From positions 2,914,001 to 2,978,000 of the forward strand of contig NZ_JAUSYO010000001.1 of assembly GCF_030816935.1 (NCBI RefSeq): a DNA stretch of 64,000 nucleotides, read 5' to 3'. Both the position numbers and the translations under genes were made by a program. Within the stretch, counting starts at the first letter, position 1, and each line of letters opens with the position of its first letter. Positions 44,684 to 52,772 of this stretch are shown here, one piece after another. This DNA comes from Arthrobacter sp. B3I9. GTDB lineage: Bacteria > Actinomycetota > Actinomycetes > Actinomycetales > Micrococcaceae. A model generated the notes under the pieces. That model searched no databases, was not told where the DNA came from, and saw only the letters and a list, made by a program, of their open reading frames with translations.

Positions 44684-47600
44684 TTACTCCACGACCAGGA
44701 GCAGGTCTCCGCCCTGGACCTGTTCGACGGCGCTGATGGCGAGCCGCGCCACAGTGCCGCCCACCGGCGTCGTGATCGACGCTTCCATCTTCATGGCCTC
44801 GATCGTGGCGACGGTATCCCCTGCCTTGACCGTGTCCCCGGCCTTGACCGTCACCGTGACCGCACCGGCGAACGGTGCTGCCACCTGGCCCGGCTGGGAC
44901 GCGTCGGCACGTTCGGCGGACTTGACGTTGCTGACCACGGAACGGTCCCGGACCACCACGGGCCGTGACTGTCCGTTGAGCGTGCACATCACGGTGCGCA
45001 TGCCCTTCTCGTCCGGCTCGGAGACCGCTTCGAGCGAGGCGATCAGGCGGACGCCCTTTTCCAGCTCGATCTCATGCTCCGCGCCGCGCTGCAACCCGAA
45101 CAGGTAGTCGCGGGTGTCCAGCACGGAGAGGTTGCCGTAGGTGTCCACGCTCTTCTGGTAGTCCTTCGTGGGACCGGCGAAGAGCAGCCGGTTGAGGGTC
45201 TGCTGCACGGTCTTGGAGTCGGACTTGAGCGCAGCGCTGTCCTCGGCGCTGAGCTCGACGTCGCGGACCTTGACGGTGCGGCCCTGCAGGGCCTTGGTGC
45301 GGAAGGGCTCCGGCCAGCCTCCGGGCGGGTCACCGAGTTCGCCGGAGAGGAACCCGATCACGGAGTCCGGGATGTCGTACTTCTGCGGGTTCTCGTTGAA
45401 GTCCGCGGGGTCGGCGTTGAGGCCGACAAGGTGCAGGGCGAGGTCGCCCACCACCTTGGAGGACGGGGTGACCTTAACGAGCCGGCCGAGGATCCGGTCC
45501 GCCGCCGTGTACATGTCTTCAATGGCCTCGAAACGTTCGCCCAGGCCCAGCGCCATCGCCTGCTGGCGCAGGTTGGAGAGCTGGCCGCCGGGGATCTCGT
45601 GCTGGTAGACCCGTCCGGTGGGGCCCGGCAGGCCCGATTCGAAGGGTGCGTAGACCCGGCGCACGGCTTCCCAGTACGGTTCCAGGGCGCAGACGTTCGC
45701 GAGGTCGAGTCCGGTGTCACGCGGCGTGTGTGCCAGCGCGGCCACAAGCGCCGAGGCTGAGACCTGGCTGGTGGTGCCGGCCAGCGAGGCCGACGCGACG
45801 TCCACGGCGTCGACGCCGGCATCAACCGCTGCCAGCAGAGTGGCGAGCTGGCCGCCTGCGGTGTCGTGGGTGTGCAGGTGGACCGGAAGGTCGAACCGCT
45901 CACGCAGCGCACTGACGAGGCGTGCGGCGGCCGCCGGCCGCAGCAGCCCTGCCATGTCCTTGATGGCCAGGATGTGCGCCCCCGCGTCGACGATCCTCTG
46001 GGCCAGCTCGAGGTAGTAGTCGAGGGTGTAGAGCTTTTCCTCCGGATCCAGCATGTCCGCGGTGTAGCAGAGGGCGACCTCGGCGATGGCCGTGCCGGTA
46101 TTCCGGACGGCCCGGATGGCCGGGGCCATCTGGTTGACGTCATTGAGGGCATCGAAAATGCGGAAGATGTCGATGCCGGTAGCCGCGGCCTCGTTGACGA
46201 ACGCGACCGTCACCTCTTCCGGGTACGGCGTGTAGCCGACGGTGTTGCGTCCGCGCAGGAGCATCTGCAGGCAGATGTTCGGCAGCGCCTTGCGCAGTGC
46301 GGCCAGGCGGTCCCAGGGGTCTTCGCCCAGGAACCGGAGGGCCACGTCGTAGGTGGCGCCGCCCCAGGCCTCGACGGAAAGCAGTTCGGGCAGCAGCTTG
46401 GAAACGGCCGGGCCGGCAGCGACCAGGTCGCGGGTCCGCACCCGGGTGGCGAGCAGTGACTGGTGCGCGTCCCGGAACGTGGTGTCGGTGACGGCGACGG
46501 CGTCCTGCGCCCGCAGGGCCCGGGCAAAGGCCTCCGGCCCCAGCTCCTGGAGCCGCTGGCGGGAGCCTGTCGGGGCCGTGACGTCGGTTGTTGCCGGCAG
46601 CTTGTCGGCGGGATCGCTATGGACGGTGAGTTCGCCGTTGGGCTTGTTGACCGTGACTTCGGCGAGCCAGGTCAGCAGCTTGGTACCACGGTCCGCGGAG
46701 ACGCGTGCTTTCAGCAGCTGCGGCCGTTCATCGATGAATGAGGTGGCCACGTTGCCGGCCACGAAGTCCGGATCGTCCAGCACCGCCTGCAGGAAGGAGA
46801 TGTTGGTGGACACCCCGCGGATGCGGAACTCCGCCAGGGCACGCCGGGCCCGGGCGACAGCGGCCGGGTAGTCGCGTCCGCGGCAGGTCAGCTTCACCAG
46901 CATCGAGTCGAAGTGCGGGCTGATCTCGGCACCGGAGTAGACGGTGCCGCCGTCGAGCCGGACACCGGCGCCGCCGGCCGAACGGTAGCCGGTGATCTTT
47001 CCGACGTCGGGCCGGAAGCCGTTTGCCGGGTCCTCCGTGGTGATGCGGGACTGCAGCGCAGCACCCCGCAGCCGGACGGTGTCCTGCGAGAGACCAAGGT
47101 CAGCCAGGGTCTCGCCTGCGGCGATGCGCAGCTGGGCCTGGACGAGGTCGACGTCGGTCACTTCCTCCGTGACGGTGTGCTCGACCTGGATCCGGGGGTT
47201 CATTTCGATGAACACGTGCTGGCCGGCGCGCTCCCCGACCGTGTCGACCAGGAACTCCACGGTGCCGGCATTGACGTAGTTCAGCGCCTTGGCGAACTTC
47301 ACGGCGTCGCGGTAGAGCGCCTGCCGGATGCCCTCGTCCAGGTTTGGCGCCGGGGCGATCTCGATGACCTTCTGGTGGCGGCGCTGGATGGAACAGTCAC
47401 GCTCGAAGAGGTGCATGACGTTGCCTTCGGCGTCGGCCAGGATCTGGACCTCGATGTGGCGCGGGCGCAGCACGGCCTGTTCGAGGAACATCGTAGGGTC
47501 GCCGAAGGCGGCGTCCGCTTCACGCATCGCGGCCTGCAGGGCTTCGGGGAGGGCCTCACGGGTGTCAACGCGCCGCATGCCGCGGCCGCCGCCACCGGCT

Positions 47601-48079
47601 ACGGCCTTGGCGAAGATCGGGAAGCCGATCTCGTCGGCGGCGGCAATCAGCTCGTCGAGGTCCTTGGACGGCTGGCTGGACTTCAGGACGGGGACGCCGG
47701 CCTTGCGGGCCGCTTCAAGGGCGGCGACCTTGTTGCCGGCCAGTTCCAGCACTTCAGCCGGCGGACCCACGAAGGTGATGCCGGCCTCGGCCGCGGCCCG
47801 TGCCAGGCGCGGGTTCTCGGAGAGGAAACCGTAGCCGGGGTAGATGGCATCGGCCCCGGACTCCTTGGCCACACGCACGACCTCGTCCACGTCGAGGTAC
47901 GCCCGGACGGGGTGGCCCTCCTCACCGATCAGATATGCCTCGTCGGCCTTCTGGCGGTGGATCGAATTACGGTCCTCGTTGGGGAACACGGCTACAGTTT
48001 TTGCGCCGAGCTCGTAGCCGGCGCGGAAGGCACGGATCGCGATTTCGCCGCGGTTGGCCACCAGAATCTTGGAAAACAT
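44684..48079 (-). CDS. pyc: Pyruvate carboxylase
   Basis: Biotin-dependent anaplerotic enzyme that makes oxaloacetate from pyruvate, bicarbonate and ATP. The single 1131-residue chain has the biotin carboxylase domain first (MFSKILVANRGEIAIRAFRA; GGGGRGMRRV near 165; EMNPRIQVEHTVTEEV near 292), the HMGL-like carboxyltransferase domain (FRDAHQSLLATRVRT near 540; LHTHDTAGGQ near 740), the PYC/OADA domain, and the C-terminal biotinyl domain with EAMKMEAS (lysine near 1096). Full length, no disruption. A GGAGAA site precedes the ATG. It likely answers growth on sugars or lactate; no regulator is adjacent. Confidence 0.97.
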   Translation of the reverse strand: MFSKILVANRGEIAIRAFRAGYELGAKTVAVFPNEDRNSIHRQKADEAYLIGEEGHPVRAYLDVDEVVRVAKESGADAIYPGYGFLSENPRLARAAAEAGITFVGPPAEVLELAGNKVAALEAARKAGVPVLKSSQPSKDLDELIAAADEIGFPIFAKAVAGGGGRGMRRVDTREALPEALQAAMREADAAFGDPTMFLEQAVLRPRHIEVQILADAEGNVMHLFERDCSIQRRHQKVIEIAPAPNLDEGIRQALYRDAVKFAKALNYVNAGTVEFLVDTVGERAGQHVFIEMNPRIQVEHTVTEEVTDVDLVQAQLRIAAGETLADLGLSQDTVRLRGAALQSRITTEDPANGFRPDVGKITGYRSAGGAGVRLDGGTVYSGAEISPHFDSMLVKLTCRGRDYPAAVARARRALAEFRIRGVSTNISFLQAVLDDPDFVAGNVATSFIDERPQLLKARVSADRGTKLLTWLAEVTVNKPNGELTVHSDPADKLPATTDVTAPTGSRQRLQELGPEAFARALRAQDAVAVTDTTFRDAHQSLLATRVRTRDLVAAGPAVSKLLPELLSVEAWGGATYDVALRFLGEDPWDRLAALRKALPNICLQMLLRGRNTVGYTPYPEEVTVAFVNEAAATGIDIFRIFDALNDVNQMAPAIRAVRNTGTAIAEVALCYTADMLDPEEKLYTLDYYLELAQRIVDAGAHILAIKDMAGLLRPAAAARLVSALRERFDLPVHLHTHDTAGGQLATLLAAVDAGVDAVDVASASLAGTTSQVSASALVAALAHTPRDTGLDLANVCALEPYWEAVRRVYAPFESGLPGPTGRVYQHEIPGGQLSNLRQQAMALGLGERFEAIEDMYTAADRILGRLVKVTPSSKVVGDLALHLVGLNADPADFNENPQKYDIPDSVIGFLSGELGDPPGGWPEPFRTKALQGRTVKVRDVELSAEDSAALKSDSKTVQQTLNRLLFAGPTKDYQKSVDTYGNLSVLDTRDYLFGLQRGAEHEIELEKGVRLIASLEAVSEPDEKGMRTVMCTLNGQSRPVVVRDRSVVSNVKSAERADASQPGQVAAPFAGAVTVTVKAGDTVKAGDTVATIEAMKMEASITTPVGGTVARLAISAVEQVQGGDLLLVVE

Positions 48080-48428
48080 ACTTCTCCTGCATCATCGCGG
48101 GCGTATCGGTAAGTGCTCACAGTTTCTAAGACCGGCGCAGCCAAACACAAATGATTGTGGCCACCGTCACAGCATTATGCGTCACGTTGGCCCCCTGCGC
48201 GCAAGGCCGCGGACCGGAGGGGCATGCCTTCTGGGCGAAGTGCCGCCCCTCCACCGGATGAAACGGAAATCGATGCAGGGTCAACATATGATGAAAGGGT
48301 GGGTGGCGCATGCTCGCCCCGGCTCCCCAGGACCCAGGACCTAAAACCTTGGCACCCCTGGAATCATCGGAACGCAGGAGCCGGCAGGACCCCGTCCCGG
48401 CAACCGGCGTTAGGTATTGGTTTTTCAC
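48080..48428. other. 349-bp divergent intergenic region, pyc/parA
   Basis: Must hold the promoters for both genes. Toward parA the transcript end of the gap folds: GCCGG (about 48381) with CCGGC (about 48404) around an inner GGAC/GTCC stem. The mid part (48290-48350) is rich in short CCAGGACC/CCTGG dyads. No known riboswitch could be matched. No credible gene is present. Confidence 0.45.
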
Positions 48429-49280
48429 GTGCAAGTAGTCAGCATCAGCAGCCTCAAAGGCGGTGTCGGTAAGACATCGGTGACCACCGGACTGGCGTCC
48501 GCGGCAATGGCCGCCGGGATCCCCACCCTCGTCGTCGACCTTGACCCCCACGCGGATGCAAGCACTGCCCTCGGCGTCCGCCCTGTCGGGCAGCTGGATA
48601 TCGGCCGGATGCTGAAGGCACCCCGCCGCGCCCGTTTGGCCGAGAACGTCGTCTCCAGCGGCTGGGTTGAGCGGGCGGGCAGCAACGGTGCGCCCGCAGC
48701 CGGCTCCACTACATCTGGCTCCACTACATCCATTCTGGATGTCGCGGTCGGCTCCGCCTACACCGGCATCTATGACCGGCCGGATCTTGGCCGCCGCGAC
48801 CTGCGCCGGCTTTCCACCGTGCTGGCCGGGGCCAGCGGCTACGACCTGGTCCTCATCGACTCCCCGCCGTCCCTGAACGGGCTGACCAGGATGGCGTGGT
48901 CAGCCAGCGACAAGGTGACCCTGGTGGCAGAACCCGGACTCTTTTCCGTTGCCGGCACGGAGCGCACCATGCGGGCGATCCAGCTGTTCCGAAGGGAATT
49001 CGCCCCGAAGCTTTCCCCCGCGGGCATCGTGGCCAACCGCGTGCGCAGCGGTTCCGCGGAGCACGCGTTCCGGCTCTCAGAGATGCAGTCCATGTTCGGT
49101 GAGTTGCTCCTCTACCCGCACATACCCGAGCAGGCCAACTGGCAGCAGATCCAGGGTGCGGCCCACTCGATTCATTCCTGGCCCGGAGACTCAGCCAAGA
49201 ACGCGGCCGCGCTGTTCGACGCACTGCTGGCGAACCTGCTGAAGTCCACCGGCAGCGTCCGTAACCGCAGCCTGCGGTAG
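48429..49280 (+). CDS. ParA/Soj-family ATPase
   Basis: A deviant Walker-type ATPase of about 283 residues. The KGGVGKTSVTTGLA loop (near residue 9), the VVDLDPHADASTALGV block, and DLVLIDSPPSLNGLTRMAWS with the Walker B aspartate are typical of ParA/MinD proteins involved in DNA or cargo positioning. GTG at 48429 was preferred over TTG at 48417 because the core strand VQVVSIS begins there. There is a GSTTS pentapeptide duplication (48702-48731). No parB lies beside it, so it is an orphan, perhaps polar rather than chromosomal. A hairpin terminator follows. Confidence 0.85.
   Translation: MQVVSISSLKGGVGKTSVTTGLASAAMAAGIPTLVVDLDPHADASTALGVRPVGQLDIGRMLKAPRRARLAENVVSSGWVERAGSNGAPAAGSTTSGSTTSILDVAVGSAYTGIYDRPDLGRRDLRRLSTVLAGASGYDLVLIDSPPSLNGLTRMAWSASDKVTLVAEPGLFSVAGTERTMRAIQLFRREFAPKLSPAGIVANRVRSGSAEHAFRLSEMQSMFGELLLYPHIPEQANWQQIQGAAHSIHSWPGDSAKNAAALFDALLANLLKSTGSVRNRSLR
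48702..48731 (+). repeat. 15-bp tandem repeat, two units, in the parA-like gene
   Basis: GGCTCCACTACATCT and GGCTCCACTACATCC adjoin in frame and encode the GSTTS duplication. They differ at the last base only, so the duplication looks recent. Confidence 0.85.
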
Positions 49281-49333
49281 CGCCGCCGCCCGGGCCCGTG
49301 GCGCCGCCCGGCAACTCCTGCCGGTCCTGACAA

Positions 49334-49367
49334 CGAAGGCCGCCTTTCACAAGAAAGGCGGCCTTCG
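49334..49367. terminator. Bidirectional terminator
   Basis: A perfect 15-bp stem (CGAAGGCCGCCTTTC with its complement) and loop ACAA, between the convergent ParA-like and ResR-like genes. Confidence 0.8.
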
Positions 49368-49390
49368 TGGTGTTCTGTGGTGGGCTGGAC

Positions 49391-49987
49391 CTAACCGGTC
49401 TTGCGGGTGGCCCGGCGCTTGCTGAGTTCATCGTCGGGGAAGGACTGTACTGCTGCGTGTTCGCTGGGAAGCGCGGCAAGGCTCCCCTCCACCTCGCGCC
49501 AGACCCGCCCCACGGCGATGCCGAAGACGCCCTGGCCGCCCTGGACGAGGTCGATCACTTCGTCGGCAGAGGTGCACTCATAGACGCTGGCGCCATCGCT
49601 CATGAGTGTGATCTGGGCCAGGTCCTCGACGCCACGCTCGCGCAGGTGTTCAACGGCGGTGCGGATCTGCTGGAGTGAGACGCCGGTGTCCAGCAGACGC
49701 TTGACGACTTTGAGGACCAGGATGTCGCGGAAGCCATAGAGCCGCTGGGAGCCGGATCCGGCGGCACCGCGCACGGCGGGTTCGACGAGCCCCGTCCGGG
49801 CCCAGTAGTCCAGCTGGCGGTAGGTGATGCCGGCGGCCTTGCACGCGGTGGGTCCGCGATAGCCTGCGTCTTCGTCCAAAACGGGAAGATCCTCAGTGAA
49901 CAACAGCCCCTGGGCACCGCTGGCCGGGACAGCTACGCCAGCCGTCGCAGTCTGCTTGAGCTCGCCCGCTTCGCCTTTCGGACTCAC
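49391..49987 (-). CDS. MerR-family regulator, Rv1830/ResR-like
   Basis: A 198-residue MerR-type DNA-binding protein. The winged helix is YRGPTACKAAGITYRQLDYWARTGLVEP (about 42-70), with RLYGFRDILVLKVVKRLLDTGVSLQQIRTAVEHL as the following helix and arm. The C-terminal half (MSDGASVYECTSADEVIDLVQGG) is the extended domain found in the M. tuberculosis Rv1830 (ResR/McdR) family, linked to growth and drug resilience. The GTG at 49987 is preferred because AAGGAGGG lies five bases before it; an ATG at 50005 would place this ribosome site inside the gene. Upstream promoter and repeats suggest autoregulation. Confidence 0.9.
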   Translation of the reverse strand: MSPKGEAGELKQTATAGVAVPASGAQGLLFTEDLPVLDEDAGYRGPTACKAAGITYRQLDYWARTGLVEPAVRGAAGSGSQRLYGFRDILVLKVVKRLLDTGVSLQQIRTAVEHLRERGVEDLAQITLMSDGASVYECTSADEVIDLVQGGQGVFGIAVGRVWREVEGSLAALPSEHAAVQSFPDDELSKRRATRKTG

Positions 49988-50127
49988 GTGGACCCTCCTT
50001 GTCATGGCTCCCCGGGGGAAGTCGCAGCATCACCGGTCAGCTGACCGGCTGAGTTACCAACCCACGGCAAAATTCATCCGTGTAACTAGGCCGGGCTGCA
50101 CATTCCAGTGTGACCTGCGCGGCTGTT

Positions 50128-50193
50128 CTATGCAATCGAAATTCCATGCACTCGAACTTCTATGCAAGGGAACTTCTATGCAATGGAAACTTG
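50128..50193 (-). repeat. Four 16-bp tandem repeats in the resR leader
   Basis: ATGCA starts at 50130, 50146, 50162 and 50178, so the period is exactly 16 bp. Each unit reads ATGCA, three variable bases, then GAAMTTCY or close to it. On the minus strand they begin immediately downstream of the predicted start of transcription and end about 140 bp before the start codon. They may be operators or a structured leader. The spacing is not that of a CRISPR array. Confidence 0.75.
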
Positions 50194-50201
50194 TACCTCT
50201 G

Positions 50202-50230
50202 ACGTTAGGCCCGCCGGAGCCCAAGGTCAA
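50202..50230 (-). promoter_or_regulatory. Predicted resR promoter with palindromic operator
   Basis: On the minus strand TTGACC (50225-50230) and TAACGT (50202-50207) are 17 bp apart, a good housekeeping promoter. A perfect palindrome AAGGTC-AAA-GACCTT at 50223-50237 overlaps the -35, a classical repressor position. The four 16-bp repeats follow it. Together they suggest tight autogenous or cross regulation of the MerR gene. Confidence 0.7.
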
Positions 50231-50305
50231 AGACCTTCGGCCTATTAGCAGGGCGTGTCGAAAGTTTCATCCTCGACTTTAACCTTAGGGCGGTCGATGC
50301 CGGCC

Positions 50306-50809
50306 TCAGCCGGCGAAATCCTCGGGTTCGACGTCGTCGAGGAACTCGCGGAAACGCCGCATTTCACCCTCTTCGTCCACTGCCGCGTCCGGGTGGGTAT
50401 CCTCGCCCTCGTCATGCTCGGTGATCCGGACGCCGGCCTCGTCCATGACGGCGTCAGCGCACCATATCCGGCATTTGGCGCGCAGCGCGAGGGCCAGCGC
50501 ATCGGAGGCCCGCGAGCTGACAGTGGTGCCGTTCTCAAACTGGAGCTGGCCGTAGAAGATGTTGTCCTCCACCGCCACGATGTTGACGCTGACGATGCTG
50601 TGCCCCAGTGACTCCACGACGTCTACCAGCAGGTCGTGGGTCATGGGGCGCGGCGGGACCACACCCTGCTGGGCCAAGGCGATGGCGCTGGCTTCCGGCG
50701 TGCCGATCCAGATCGGCACGTGGCGTTCTCCGTGGATCTCCTTGAGGAGGACAAGCGGCTGGTTGGACGGCAGCTCGATCCGCACGCCTACAATCTCCAC
50801 CTCGATCAT
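50306..50809 (-). CDS. DUF151 bifunctional nuclease-family protein (Rv1829-like)
   Basis: A 167-residue protein of the DUF151/BFN-domain family, seen in plant and bacterial bifunctional nucleases. Characteristic segments are LKEIHGERHVPIWIGTPEASAIALAQQGV (split at 23-51), RPMTHDLLVDVVESLG (near 54) and FENGTTVSSRASDALALALRAKCRIW (near 90). The C-terminal 40 residues are acidic. Its ATG shares one base with the ftsR stop (TGATG). Order ftsR-DUF151-resR equals Rv1828-Rv1829-Rv1830. Catalytic activity has not been shown for most bacterial members. Confidence 0.93.
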   Translation of the reverse strand: MIEVEIVGVRIELPSNQPLVLLKEIHGERHVPIWIGTPEASAIALAQQGVVPPRPMTHDLLVDVVESLGHSIVSVNIVAVEDNIFYGQLQFENGTTVSSRASDALALALRAKCRIWCADAVMDEAGVRITEHDEGEDTHPDAAVDEEGEMRRFREFLDDVEPEDFAG

Positions 50810-51525
50810 CAGATGTCCATTCTCGATATGCGGTCCTGGACCAGTGCCCGGTGCAGCGAGAGGCAGAGTTCGCTGATTTCCCGGGCAGCCTCGGCGGCAC
50901 GGGCCTGGGAAGCGGCGTCCTTGCGGGACGTCAGGGTGGCCACCGCGCGCTCCACGAGTCCGAACTCGCGTTCGGCGGCAGCCTGGAACGGCCGCAGGTG
51001 CCTGGGTTCCAGGCCGTGGCTCTCCAACTGGACGCAGGCGCGCGCCACCTGAAGGGCGTTTTCGTCAAACTTGCCGTTGACGTGGCCGATCAGGCCGAAG
51101 CTCAGGAGTGATTCAACCAGCGGCACGCTGGCGCCGGACTCGGCCCGAAGCTGTTCCTCGCTGAGCCGCCGGACCCGGTTCTGCAGTTCGGATGCCAGCT
51201 CTTCGGAGACGATCCGCGGCGAGACCGTAACCCCGGGAGGCAGGTTGTCCGGGCGTTCGCCGCGGTCAATCGCATCGAGGTAGTCCTTGATGACCTTAAG
51301 CGGAAGATACTGGTCGCGCTGGAGGGACAGCACGAAGCGGAGCCGCTCGACGTCGCTTTCGGCGTACTGCCGGTACCCCGCGGGCGTCCGCTGCGGGTTG
51401 ATGAGCCCCTTTTCCTCAAGGAACCTGATTTTCGACGCGGTCATGTTGGGGAAATCGTCGCTGAGCTGAGCCAGGACTTCCCCGATGTTCAGGACCTGGG
51501 GTCCGCGCCGTTCCGCTTGTGCCAT
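50809..51525 (-). CDS. ftsR: MerR-family regulator FtsR (Rv1828-like)
   Basis: A 238-residue MerR-type regulator. The DNA-binding part is LNIGEVLAQLSDDFPNMTASKIRFLEEKGLINPQRTPAGYRQYAESDVERLRFVLSL, here described in blocks from residue 11 to 66, followed by RDQYLPLKVIKDYLDAI. The C-terminal domain (about 105-238) is the FtsR/Rv1828 effector region. The Corynebacterium orthologue activates ftsZ, which suggests this protein acts on the ftsZ promoter at 12887-12907 in the same window. ATG at 51525 is chosen over upstream GTG/TTG codons. It lies 24 bp downstream of garA. Confidence 0.9.
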   Translation of the reverse strand: MAQAERRGPQVLNIGEVLAQLSDDFPNMTASKIRFLEEKGLINPQRTPAGYRQYAESDVERLRFVLSLQRDQYLPLKVIKDYLDAIDRGERPDNLPPGVTVSPRIVSEELASELQNRVRRLSEEQLRAESGASVPLVESLLSFGLIGHVNGKFDENALQVARACVQLESHGLEPRHLRPFQAAAEREFGLVERAVATLTSRKDAASQARAAEAAREISELCLSLHRALVQDRISRMDI

Positions 51526-51548
51526 TGCCACAGGCAACTACCCCGGAA

Positions 51549-52025
51549 TCAGTCGTTGCCTGCTGCGCGGGCAGGGCTCAGGTAGAAGGTGAGGCGGAAT
51601 TTGCCGATCTGCACTTCGTTGCCGGACTTCAGCTCCACGCTGTCGACGCGGTCGTGGTTGACGTACGTGCCGTTCAGGCTTCCGGTGTCGACAACTTCAA
51701 AGCTGCGAGCCGTGCGGCGGAATTCGACGTGGCGGCGTGAAACCGTGACGTCGTCAAGGAAAATGTCGGCGTCCGGGTGGCGGCCCGCCGTCGTCACGTC
51801 GGAATCCAGCAGGAAGCGCGCTCCGCTGTTGGGCCCGGAGTGGGCGACCAGCAGGGCGGAGCCGAAGGGCAGCGACTCGACGGCCGTCCGCTCATCGGCG
51901 GAGACCTTCGGAGGGATGGTGGGTTCGTCACGCACCGGGGTGAGGTTGATCGACGTGGTCTCCGAAGCCTTCACTCCACGCGCGCCGCGACGCTCCCCTG
52001 TGGCGTTCCGTTCGTGGCCAAACAT
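51549..52025 (-). CDS. garA: FHA-domain metabolic switch protein GarA
   Basis: A 158-residue phosphothreonine-binding protein. The N-terminal segment has the conserved ETTS motif (near residue 20), the phosphorylation site used by PknG/PknB-type kinases. The FHA domain follows (about 65-140), with FLLDSDVTTAGRHPDADIFL, VSRRHVEF and DTGSLNGTYVN; the R, S, H and N residues bind phosphothreonine. In Mycobacterium and Corynebacterium (OdhI) it inhibits 2-oxoglutarate dehydrogenase and affects glutamate metabolism. ATG at 52025 follows AGGAGG; the longer upstream frame was rejected. It sits between gcvH and ftsR as in Mycobacterium. Confidence 0.94.
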   Translation of the reverse strand: MFGHERNATGERRGARGVKASETTSINLTPVRDEPTIPPKVSADERTAVESLPFGSALLVAHSGPNSGARFLLDSDVTTAGRHPDADIFLDDVTVSRRHVEFRRTARSFEVVDTGSLNGTYVNHDRVDSVELKSGNEVQIGKFRLTFYLSPARAAGND

Positions 52026-52126
52026 TGAATCCTCCTCATTCGCTGCAGGTGTCCCCCCTGCAGATAACGCATGCCGGCCGGAAATGCCTGGCAAATCCGG
52101 TAGGGCCAGCGGGCGGGCCATCGCTG

Positions 52127-52168
52127 GTACTGCTGTGTTGCAAGTACTGCTGTGAAAGTACTGCTGTG
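52127..52168. repeat. Triple GTACTGCTGTG repeat
   Basis: The 11-mer occurs at 52127-52137, 52144-52154 and 52158-52168, spaced 17 and 14 bp apart, between the gcvH stop and the garA start. It may be a degenerate minisatellite; no regulatory meaning is clear. Confidence 0.65.
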
Positions 52169-52191
52169 GCCCGGCCCGGAAGCCCTTCCCT

Positions 52192-52578
52192 TTAGCCTAC
52201 CTGTTGTTCATACTCCGACGCACTGAGCAGTGATTCGACGGCGTCGGGCTCGGCCAGCTTGATTTCGATCAGCCAGCCCTCGCCGTACGGATCGGAGTTG
52301 ATCAGGGCCGAATCCGTGTCCAGCGCCTCGTTCCGGGACACCACCTCGCCGGAGACGGGAGCGTAGATGTCACTCACGCTTTTGGTGGATTCGACCTCAC
52401 CGACGACGTCGTTTGCCTTGATTGTGGTGCCCACTTCGGGCATCTGGGCGTAGACGACGTCCCCGAGGGCGTCCTGGGCAAAATCGGTGATGCCCACGCG
52501 CACGACTCCGTCGGCATCCGGGGCCGAAACCCACTCGTGCTCTGCGGTGTAGGACAACTCTTCGGGAATGATGCTCAT
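52192..52578 (-). CDS. gcvH: Glycine cleavage system H protein
   Basis: Lipoyl carrier protein of the glycine cleavage complex, 128 residues. YTAEHEWVSAPDADGVVRVGITDFAQDALGDVVYAQMPEVG and GEVESTKSVSDIYAPVSGEV follow the family, with lipoyl-lysine at STKS (near residue 65). The other gcv genes are not in the window; gcvH-garA adjacency is typical of actinobacteria. A -10-like TATACT (52644-52649, minus strand) and a 5' leader with a 9-bp stem (52611-52619 with 52633-52641) precede it. The leader is too short for a glycine riboswitch. Confidence 0.95.
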   Translation of the reverse strand: MSIIPEELSYTAEHEWVSAPDADGVVRVGITDFAQDALGDVVYAQMPEVGTTIKANDVVGEVESTKSVSDIYAPVSGEVVSRNEALDTDSALINSDPYGEGWLIEIKLAEPDAVESLLSASEYEQQVG

Positions 52579-52694
52579 GACGGGCCTTTCATCGGGTCAA
52601 TCACCAAGGTCAGCGGCGGCCACTCGAACTGCCCGCCGCTGAAAGTATAGGCAGATGCAGGCGAGGCCCGGGAAGACTCTGCCATGATGGTGCG

Positions 52695-52769
52695 ATGACA
52701 GAACGTGCACAGGCGGCCGTCACAACTATTGACCTAACCGGCGTCGACGGCGACGCGGGTCGGGACTAG
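52695..52769 (+). CDS. Possible 24-residue leader peptide
   Basis: ATG at 52695 to TAG at 52767-52769 encodes MTERAQAAVTTIDLTGVDGD plus four residues. The stop lies three bases before the fpg ATG, a spacing that would suit translational coupling. A weak ribosome site precedes it, and no homologue was recognised. It may be chance. Confidence 0.25.
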   Translation: MTERAQAAVTTIDLTGVDGDAGRD

Positions 52770-52772
52770 GCC

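Noticed and set aside
49988..50005. ATG at 50005 as the resR start
   Set aside because: The strong AAGGAGGG ribosome site lies downstream of it and fits the GTG at 49987.
50128..50193. CRISPR array
   Set aside because: The units are 16 bp with no unique spacers, and no cas genes are present.
52579..52650. Glycine riboswitch upstream of gcvH
   Set aside because: From the predicted -10 only about 60 nt of leader remain, too short, and the tandem aptamer motifs are absent.
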